Below, piece after piece: positions 7,259-11,832 of a DNA stretch of 11,832 bases. The position numbers were made by a program, and so were the translations under genes. This stretch comes from DASPOJ01 sp049790315 (GTDB taxonomy: Bacteria; Acidobacteriota; Terriglobia; Acidiferrales; UBA7541). Each line of letters opens with the position of its first letter. Position 1 is the stretch's first letter. The stretch spans positions 1-11,832 of the forward strand of contig JBAQYV010000238.1 in assembly GCA_049790315.1 (NCBI GenBank), in the 5' to 3' direction. Below the pieces are notes generated by a model. It saw only the letters and a program-made list of their open reading frames with translations, was not told the DNA's origin and made no database searches.

Positions 7259-8569
7259 TCATGCGGCGCCGGTAACTAACGGCAGCGATTCTTCGATCAC
7301 GTCGTAGACGAAATTCAATTCGGCCGGCGTAATCGCATAAGGCGGCAAGACGTAAACCACGTTGCCGAGCGGCCGCAGCAGCACTCCCCGGCTCAAATAA
7401 AATTCGTAGAGCTTCGGCCGCAGCGCCGAAAGATAACCGGGATCGCCAACTTCGAGCTCGATCGCGCCGACCGATCCGATATGCCGCACGTCGCCGACGC
7501 CGGTCAGCGCGCGAAGTTTGGTGAGGCGTTCCACGTGCACGCGCTCGATCGACGCGATGCGCTCGAAAACGGGTTCAGTCGAAAATATTTCAAGGTTTGC
7601 GTTGGCCGCTGCGCAAGCGATTGGATTCCCTGTATATGAATGGCCGTGAAAGAAAGCGCGCTCGCGCGGCCCGCCGCGAAATGCTCGCGCAATCTCATCC
7701 GTCACGATCGTCGCCGCAAGCGGCAGAAACCCGCCCGTGATGCCCTTCGATACGCACATCATGTCCGGCGAAACATTCGCGCGCTCACACGCGAACATTT
7801 TCCCCGTCCGGCCGAAGCCGGTGAGCACCTCATCCGCGATCAACAAAACATCGTGCCGCGAAGCCAGATCGCGCACTCCGGAGAGAAATTCCTCCGGATG
7901 CACGATCATGCCGCCGGCCGCTTGCAGCAGAGGCTCGACAATAATGGCGGCAATCGTGCCGCTCTCCTCTTCCAGCAAATGTCGCAGCCGATCGAGGCAC
8001 TCGATGTGGCACGTGGCACGGATTTTTCCCACCGGGCAGCGGTGGCAGTATGCCGAATGCGTCCGGAGCACCGGCACGCGTAGTGAATCGAACGGCGCGG
8101 TGAATGGCGAATCGTCGCTCACCGACATCGCGCCCACCGTGTCGCCGTGATACGCGTGTTCCAGCGCCACGATGCGATTTTTCTCGGGGCGGCCGACATT
8201 ATTCCAATACTGCACGGCGAGTTTTAGCGCGACTTCCACCGCCGTCGATCCATCGTCGGAAAAGAAAACGTGTTCGAGCCCCGGCGGCACAATCAAACGC
8301 AGCCGCGCTACAAGCTCTTCGGCCGGCTCGTGCGTGAAGCCCGCGAAGATCACGTGCTCCATAATGCGCGCCTGTCGCGAGATGGCCTCGGCAATTGCCG
8401 GGTGCGCGTGACCGTGCAGATTCACCCACCACGAAGAAATCGCGTCGAGAATTCGCCGCCCGTCCTCGAGATTGATGTAGACGCCCGCGGCGCTGCGCAC
8501 GTTCAGCGGCGGCGCGGCGCTCCCCTGTTGCGTAAACGGGTGCCAGATTTGAAGTGGAGAAGTCTGCAT
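7259..8569 (-). CDS. bioA: Adenosylmethionine-8-amino-7-oxononanoate aminotransferase (DAPA synthase)
   Basis: This is a 436-aa PLP-dependent class III aminotransferase that converts KAPA (7-keto-8-aminopelargonate) to DAPA (7,8-diaminopelargonate), with S-adenosylmethionine as the usual amino donor. The BioA signature WHPFTQ is at residues 9-14, and the substrate-site pair SSWW is at 45-48. The cofactor region SDDGSTAVE is at 104-112, and HAYHGDTVGAMS is at 138-149. Asp246 lies in IADEVLTGFGRTG, and the Schiff-base Lys275 lies in VSKGITGG. HGHSYTGNP (about 308-316) and LLRPLGNVVYVLPP (about 397-410, with the carboxylate-binding Arg399) complete the active site. The ATG at 8569 starts 18 bp after the bioD stop, with only a weak GGAA as ribosome-binding site. 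It is the last gene of the bio operon. A lysine-using (BioK-type) amino donor cannot be excluded by eye. Confidence 0.96.
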   Translation of the reverse strand: MQTSPLQIWHPFTQQGSAAPPLNVRSAAGVYINLEDGRRILDAISSWWVNLHGHAHPAIAEAISRQARIMEHVIFAGFTHEPAEELVARLRLIVPPGLEHVFFSDDGSTAVEVALKLAVQYWNNVGRPEKNRIVALEHAYHGDTVGAMSVSDDSPFTAPFDSLRVPVLRTHSAYCHRCPVGKIRATCHIECLDRLRHLLEEESGTIAAIIVEPLLQAAGGMIVHPEEFLSGVRDLASRHDVLLIADEVLTGFGRTGKMFACERANVSPDMMCVSKGITGGFLPLAATIVTDEIARAFRGGPRERAFFHGHSYTGNPIACAAANANLEIFSTEPVFERIASIERVHVERLTKLRALTGVGDVRHIGSVGAIELEVGDPGYLSALRPKLYEFYLSRGVLLRPLGNVVYVLPPYAITPAELNFVYDVIEESLPLVTGAA

Positions 8570-8587
8570 CGCGAATTCCGCTGGCGA

Positions 8588-9259
8588 CTAGCCCGCCGCG
8601 GCCGGTTTCGCGCCGGCCGCCAGAAGCGCCGCACGATCGAAGTGGCGCGCGAAGGCGTCCAAGAGCGTCGCCCGATTCAACGGCTGCGTCCACGGGATGC
8701 GCCCAAGCACGCGCGTATCCCCGTAGTGCTCGATGGCACGGCGATTTTCTTCGTGCTCATCGCCGATGAAAACCACGCCGCGCACTTCCAGGCGCGCATA
8801 CCGCAGCGCCGCCAGCGTGAGCAGTGTGTGATTGATCGTGCCAAGCGTGCTGCGCGCAGCGACCACCACCGGAAGCCCGATGCGCCGCATCACGTCAATC
8901 ATCGTCTCGCTCTCGTTGATCGGCACAAGCGCGCCGCCCGCGCCTTCCACGATCCAAGTGCGCGCGGCGTCCGGCGATTCCGCAGGCGGCCATGCCAATG
9001 CATCCAATCGGATATGCACTCCGGCTTCGCGCGCCGCCAAGTGCGGCGAAACAGGCGGCTCAAAACAGTACGCCTCGGGCATCAATCGATCTTCCGAAAT
9101 ACGCGCGAGCCGGCGCACTGTTTCGCGGTCCGTTCCTTCAATCGAGCCAGTCTGAATCGGTTTCCAATAACTCGCCTCGAGCGCGGCCACCAGCAGCGCC
9201 GCAAGCGAGGTCTTGCCGATGCCCGTGTCAGTGCCGGTAATAAAAAATCCGTTCGTCAA
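8588..9259 (-). CDS. bioD: ATP-dependent dethiobiotin synthetase
   Basis: This is a 223-aa P-loop enzyme that closes the ureido ring of dethiobiotin from DAPA, CO2 and ATP. The Walker A motif GTDTGIGKT is at residues 9-17. Lys33 is in YWKPIQTGS (31-39), PPVSPHLAA (68-76) follows, and the switch-like motif VEGAGGALVP is at 104-113. INHTLLT (122-128) and GRIPW near residue 190 are also typical. Length is normal for the family. The start codon is TTG. Its reading frame overlaps the bioF stop by 4 nt (TTGA), and the P-loop sits so near the N-terminus that no other start is available. GGTGAG lies 3 nt upstream, a tight ribosome-binding site. This arrangement points to translational coupling with bioF. 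Confidence 0.95.
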   Translation of the reverse strand: MTNGFFITGTDTGIGKTSLAALLVAALEASYWKPIQTGSIEGTDRETVRRLARISEDRLMPEAYCFEPPVSPHLAAREAGVHIRLDALAWPPAESPDAARTWIVEGAGGALVPINESETMIDVMRRIGLPVVVAARSTLGTINHTLLTLAALRYARLEVRGVVFIGDEHEENRRAIEHYGDTRVLGRIPWTQPLNRATLLDAFARHFDRAALLAAGAKPAAAG

Positions 9260-10428
9260 TTTCTCACCGGTGCCATTGTGCCGTCGGAGTTTCGTCGCGC
9301 TTCATCGCGGCATGCCGCCGCGATTCCGGACGCAAGTTCGCTCAATACACTTTCTGTGTGGCGCGCCGTCACCGACAATCGCAGCCGCGCCGTCCCCTCC
9401 GGCACAGTCGGCGGACGAATCGCGCGCACTCCAAACCCCGCCGCGCAAAGTCGCTGCGCCACGCGCATCGCGCGCTCGTTGTCGCCTAAAATAACCGGCA
9501 CGATCGGCGATGTCCCCGCGGGAACCTCAAGACCTTCGCGTTGCAACTCCGCGCGCAGAAAATGCGCCAGGCCCAGCACGCGCGCACGCTCCGCATCGGC
9601 GCGCGAGGCAAGCTCGAACCCAGCACGAACGTGCGCGGCGAAGTACGGCGGCAGCGCCGTACTGAAAATAAACGTGCGCGCGCGATTGATCATATAACTC
9701 CGCAACGTTTCTGAGCCACACACGAACGCGCCGGAGGATGCGAGAGCCTTGCCGCAAGTAAAAATCGTCGCCAGCACACGCTGCGACAATCCGGCCTCCG
9801 CCACCAAGCCGCGCCCATGCGGACCGAACACACCCACCGCGTGCGCTTCATCGACGATCAACCCGGCTTCATATCGCTCAGCAAGCCGCGACAATTCCGC
9901 AAGCGGCGCGAAATCCCCTTCCATGCTGAATACGCTTTCGACGACAATGAATCGCTCTCCGTCTGCGGGAGCGGCGCGCAAAGCATTCTCGAGAAATCTG
10001 AGATCGAGATGCGGAAATACCACGCGGCGCGCCTTCGACAACCGCATTCCATCGATCAAGCTCGCGTGATTCGCGCTGTCCGAAAAAACTATATCGCGAA
10101 CCTGCAGCAAACTAGAGAGCAAACCGACATTCGCAAGGTAACCCGAAGTGAAGTAAAGCGCCGCATCGGCGCCGGCAAATCGCGCGAAATCCGATTCGAG
10201 CGCCATCCATCGCTCGGAATTCCCGGAGAGCAATCGCGATCCGGTAGCAGCCACAAATTCTGAAGAAGCCAGCGCCGCGGCCACAGCCTGCTTAATGCGC
10301 GCATCGCAAGCCAGGCCCAGATAGTCGTTCGAGGAACAATCCACACTTTGCGGCGGCTCAAGCGAGCGAAGCTGCGATTGCCGATCGAGTTCGGCAAGGT
10401 CACGGTTCAGGCGATCGGCGATTTGCAC
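9256..10428 (-). CDS. bioF: 8-amino-7-oxononanoate synthase (KAPA synthase)
   Basis: This PLP-dependent alpha-oxoamine synthase condenses a pimeloyl thioester with L-alanine to give KAPA, the first committed ring-building step of biotin synthesis. In the 390-aa form chosen here, SSNDYLGL is at 32-39, the cofactor-stacking His121 is in ANHASLIDG, and DEAH (Asp193, His196) contacts PLP. Lys227 in TFCGK-type context (FTCGKALASSGAF) is the Schiff-base lysine, and IRPPTVPEGTARLRLS closes the active site. I chose the GTG at 10428 because a GAGG sits 8 nt upstream and the N-terminal helix (QIADRLNRDL) then aligns with the N-termini of E. coli and B. subtilis BioF. A TTG at 10461 would give 401 aa and overlap bioB by 23 nt. 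The gene ends 4 nt into bioD. Confidence 0.94.
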   Translation of the reverse strand: MQIADRLNRDLAELDRQSQLRSLEPPQSVDCSSNDYLGLACDARIKQAVAAALASSEFVAATGSRLLSGNSERWMALESDFARFAGADAALYFTSGYLANVGLLSSLLQVRDIVFSDSANHASLIDGMRLSKARRVVFPHLDLRFLENALRAAPADGERFIVVESVFSMEGDFAPLAELSRLAERYEAGLIVDEAHAVGVFGPHGRGLVAEAGLSQRVLATIFTCGKALASSGAFVCGSETLRSYMINRARTFIFSTALPPYFAAHVRAGFELASRADAERARVLGLAHFLRAELQREGLEVPAGTSPIVPVILGDNERAMRVAQRLCAAGFGVRAIRPPTVPEGTARLRLSVTARHTESVLSELASGIAAACRDEARRNSDGTMAPVRN

Positions 10429-10436
10429 AGCGGAGG

Positions 10437-10440
10437 CCTC
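10437..10440 (-). promoter_or_regulatory. Ribosome-binding site supporting the internal GTG start of bioF
   Basis: GAGG lies 8 nt before the GTG at 10428 and overlaps the bioB stop codon (TGA, 10441-10439). This layout favours ribosomes re-initiating on bioF after finishing bioB. The upstream TTG at 10461 has no comparable Shine-Dalgarno. Confidence 0.5.
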
Positions 10441-11431
10441 AAGCGCGCGCCAAGGGTTCAAGTCCGAGCTGGCGCATCAACTCGTAGTCATCATCGGGCT
10501 CGGGATTCGGCGTGGTCAGCAATTTATCGCCGATGAAAAGCGAATTCGCGCCGGCCACAAAGCACAGCGCCACAGCTTCGCGCGAAAGCGAGCGCCGCCC
10601 CGCGCTCAGCCGCACCATCGAAGCCGGCATAACAATGCGCGCCGTGGCGATCACGCGCACCAGCGCCAGCGGATCGATCGACTCGCGCTCACCCATCGGC
10701 GTTCCTTCCACGGGAACAAGCACATTGATCGGCACGCTCTCCGGATGCGGATCGAGAGTGGCGAGCTGCAAAAGCAAACCCAGACGATCTTCATCGGATT
10801 CGCCCATGCCAAGAATTCCGCCGCAGCAAACCGTGATGCCCGCGCGGCGCACAGCGTTAAGCGTGCGCAACCGATCGTCATATTGCCGCGTCGTGATGAT
10901 GCTGCCGTAAAATTCCGGCGACGTATCGAGGTTGTGGTTATAAGCCGTCAAACCTGCCGCCGCAAGCCGCTCGGCCTGCGAAGGCTCCAGCATCCCAAGC
11001 GAGCAGCAAACTTCCATGCCCAGCGCCGCGACGTCGCGCACAATTTCAAGCACGCGATCGAAATCCGGACCATCCTGCACTTGCCGCCACGCCGCGCCCA
11101 TGCAAAATCGCGTGGCGCCTTCTTCTCGCGCCGCGCGCGCAAAATTCAACACCTCACCGCGATCCATCAGCGCGCCGCGCTCCACGCCCGTCGAATAATG
11201 CGCGCTCTGCGGACAATATTTGCAATCTTCCGGGCACCCGCCGGTTTTAATCGAAAGCAGCCGGCACAATTGCACTTTATTCGCTTCTTGAAAGCGCCGG
11301 TGCAAACCCTGCGCCGTGAATAGCAATTCCGGAAGCGGCAGAGCGTGAATCCGCCGAATCTCCTCGCGCGTCCAATCATAACGCACCGGGTTCGGTTCCG
11401 CCGCGATCGCTGCGCCGCATTGATCAGCCAA
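10439..11431 (-). CDS. bioB: Biotin synthase (radical SAM)
   Basis: This radical SAM enzyme inserts sulfur into dethiobiotin to make biotin, using a 4Fe-4S cluster with S-adenosylmethionine and a sacrificial 2Fe-2S cluster. In the 330-aa form chosen here, the radical SAM cysteines are Cys66, Cys70 and Cys73 in GGCPEDCKYCPQ. TRFCMGAAW, YNHNLDTSPEFY, SVPINVLVPVEGTP and MVRLSAGR follow in the family order, and the conserved C-terminal ANSLFIGDKLLTTPNP is present. I chose the TTG at 11431 because GGGAGGGA lies 6 nt upstream and the first Cys then falls near its E. coli position (Cys53). The longer GTG form (from 11521, 360 aa) adds a basic, non-conserved N-terminus with no ribosome-binding site. 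It is the first gene of the bio operon. The bioF ribosome-binding site overlaps its stop codon. Confidence 0.96.
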   Translation of the reverse strand: MADQCGAAIAAEPNPVRYDWTREEIRRIHALPLPELLFTAQGLHRRFQEANKVQLCRLLSIKTGGCPEDCKYCPQSAHYSTGVERGALMDRGEVLNFARAAREEGATRFCMGAAWRQVQDGPDFDRVLEIVRDVAALGMEVCCSLGMLEPSQAERLAAAGLTAYNHNLDTSPEFYGSIITTRQYDDRLRTLNAVRRAGITVCCGGILGMGESDEDRLGLLLQLATLDPHPESVPINVLVPVEGTPMGERESIDPLALVRVIATARIVMPASMVRLSAGRRSLSREAVALCFVAGANSLFIGDKLLTTPNPEPDDDYELMRQLGLEPLARA

Positions 11432-11437
11432 GAAGCT

Positions 11438-11445
11438 TCCCTCCC
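11438..11445 (-). promoter_or_regulatory. Strong Shine-Dalgarno fixing the bioB TTG start
   Basis: The minus strand reads GGGAGGGA, then 6 nt (AGCTTC), then TTG at 11431. This is the best ribosome-binding site in the operon and is the main reason for choosing the TTG start over the upstream GTG at 11521. Confidence 0.65.
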
Positions 11446-11461
11446 GAATGCGTCGCCCGGC

Positions 11462-11467
11462 ATTGTA
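11462..11467 (-). promoter_or_regulatory. Candidate -10 box (TACAAT) for the bio operon
   Basis: TACAAT on the minus strand lies 30 nt upstream of the TTG start of bioB and would give a leader of about 24 nt holding the Shine-Dalgarno. No good -35 is seen at 16-18 nt. It sits downstream of the GTG at 11521, so use of this promoter would rule that start out. Confidence 0.35.
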
Positions 11468-11512
11468 GCGCAGAACGGTGCTGCGCGAGGAGCGGCGCGA
11501 AAACCAGAGAAG

Positions 11513-11542
11513 TAGACACACCTAATCGTAATCGAACCTCAA
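11513..11542 (-). promoter_or_regulatory. Alternative bio operon promoter, TTGAGG-N18-TGTCTA
   Basis: On the minus strand TTGAGG (11542-11537) and TGTCTA (11518-11513) are 18 nt apart, a weak sigma-70-like pair. The spacer contains a tandem CGATTA repeat. The -10 element overlaps the discarded GTG start of bioB. It competes as a candidate with the TACAAT box at 11462-11467. Confidence 0.25.
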
Positions 11543-11665
11543 CTTTGCCTCCGGCAACTCTCGCGTGATCCGCCACCCTGGCGCGCCCTCGGAGTGGCTT
11601 ATAGGAAACTGTGCCAAAGGGAACAGGTCTTCGCACGTTGTCCGAATAGGGTTAAGACGCGGCCA

Positions 11666-11691
11666 GTTGCCGCAACCTGATCATTGGCCAA
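11666..11691. repeat. Cluster of three short perfect palindromes, possible operator
   Basis: Three perfect palindromes lie almost end to end: GTTGCCGCAAC (11666-11676, one central base), TGATCA (11678-11683) and TTGGCCAA (11684-11691). GGCCA at 11661-11665 also pairs with TGGCC at 11685-11689. The cluster is about 95-120 bp upstream of the edge gene and over 220 bp from bioB, so if it binds a regulator it more likely serves the rightward gene. Confidence 0.3.
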
Positions 11692-11772
11692 CAGGGGCGC
11701 GCATAAACGCGATCGGTAGTACTGACTTCAAAAAGGGATTTTGCGGAGCATTGCATCCGAAATCGCTCCACC

Positions 11773-11780
11773 GAGAGAGG
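11773..11780 (+). promoter_or_regulatory. Ribosome-binding site of the right-edge gene
   Basis: The purine-rich GAGAGAGG ends 5 nt before the ATG at 11786, which is good spacing and supports this ATG as a real start. Confidence 0.6.
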
Positions 11781-11785
11781 CTCCT

Positions 11786-11832
11786 ATGAAGGGCATCATC
11801 TTTAATTTGCTGGAAGAGGTTGTCACGCGGGA
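11786..11832 (+). CDS. N-terminus of a probable heme-NO-binding (H-NOX-like) protein, cut by the window edge
   Basis: Only 15 full codons are present, reading MKGIIFNLLEEVVTR, and the frame stays open to the edge. This matches my recollection of how bacterial heme NO/O2-binding domain proteins begin (MKGI-x-FNLLEE, then usually a short Gly-Glu-Asp-x-Trp motif that would lie just outside). Such proteins bind NO or O2 through a heme held by a conserved histidine and signal to kinases, cyclases or chemotaxis receptors. The heme-ligating residues are beyond the window, so the call rests on the first helix alone. A good Shine-Dalgarno precedes the ATG. The gene is divergent from the bio operon. 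Confidence 0.62.
   Translation, partial: MKGIIFNLLEEVVTR

Larger units (their letters stand above)
11432..11785. other. Divergent intergenic region between bioB and the H-NOX-like gene
   Basis: This 354-bp stretch carries the control signals of two divergently transcribed units. On the bioB side are a strong ribosome-binding site, two candidate -10 boxes and a tandem TAATCG repeat at 11523-11534. On the right side are three short palindromes within 11666-11691, a GGAGC...GCTCC inverted repeat (11745-11769) and the ribosome-binding site of the edge gene. I see no tRNA, no convincing ORF and no recognisable riboswitch or BirA-type operator. Confidence 0.6.

Noticed and set aside
8270..9697. 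A 475-codon plus-strand open frame spanning bioA, bioD and bioF in antisense
   Set aside because: It crosses three confidently identified genes. Its product is Arg-rich low-complexity sequence with no domain, and it has no promoter or ribosome-binding site of note.
11600..11620. TTGGCAC on the minus strand as a sigma-54 promoter upstream of bioB
   Set aside because: The -24 element fits, but no GC dinucleotide lies at the required -12 distance.
11432..11785. Riboswitch or BirA/BioR operator controlling the bio operon
   Set aside because: I could not find a BirA-type dyad (TTGT-type arms with a long spacer) or the BioR palindrome (TTAT...ATAA), nor a structured leader long enough for a riboswitch.

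Overview
This window looks like a chromosomal segment of a moderately GC-rich, Gram-negative, free-living bacterium. The outer-membrane porin with a signal peptide and a C-terminal Phe shows an outer membrane. The gene mix and the start of an H-NOX-like gene at the right edge suggest Acidobacteriota or a close relative. That placement is an inference from remembered family resemblance, not a search result. The window is ordinary housekeeping and metabolic DNA. I see no transposase, integrase, CRISPR array or phage gene, and none of the complete genes I recognise is broken.

Left block (about 1-5410, all on the minus strand): a GOGAT large-subunit gene (gltB) is followed, 112 bp downstream, by a LysR-type regulator. 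The regulator has its own consensus TATAAT box very close to its start codon. No gltD (small subunit) lies next to gltB. Middle (5411-7209): an AT-rich divergent region separates gltB from a rightward gene for an OprB-like carbohydrate porin. The porin gene converges on a leftward tRNA-Arg(CCU) gene with an encoded CCA end.

Right block (7259-11431, minus strand): a compact biotin operon reads bioB-bioF-bioD-bioA from right to left. Together these genes convert pimeloyl thioester plus alanine to biotin: BioF makes KAPA, BioA makes DAPA, BioD makes dethiobiotin, and BioB inserts sulfur. Genes for making the pimeloyl moiety (bioC/bioH, bioW or bioI) are not in the window. Three of the four genes appear to start with TTG or GTG, with tight or overlapping junctions. 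The tRNA-Arg gene follows bioA directly on the same strand. At the far right, a 354-bp divergent intergenic stretch with a cluster of short palindromes leads to the first 15 codons of a rightward gene that resembles a heme-NO-binding (H-NOX) protein.

The points most worth a second look are the edge H-NOX-like gene and its palindromic upstream region, the short hairpin-bearing leader of the LysR gene, the gltB gene with no gltD beside it, and the non-ATG start usage in the bio operon. I did not find a convincing undescribed system.
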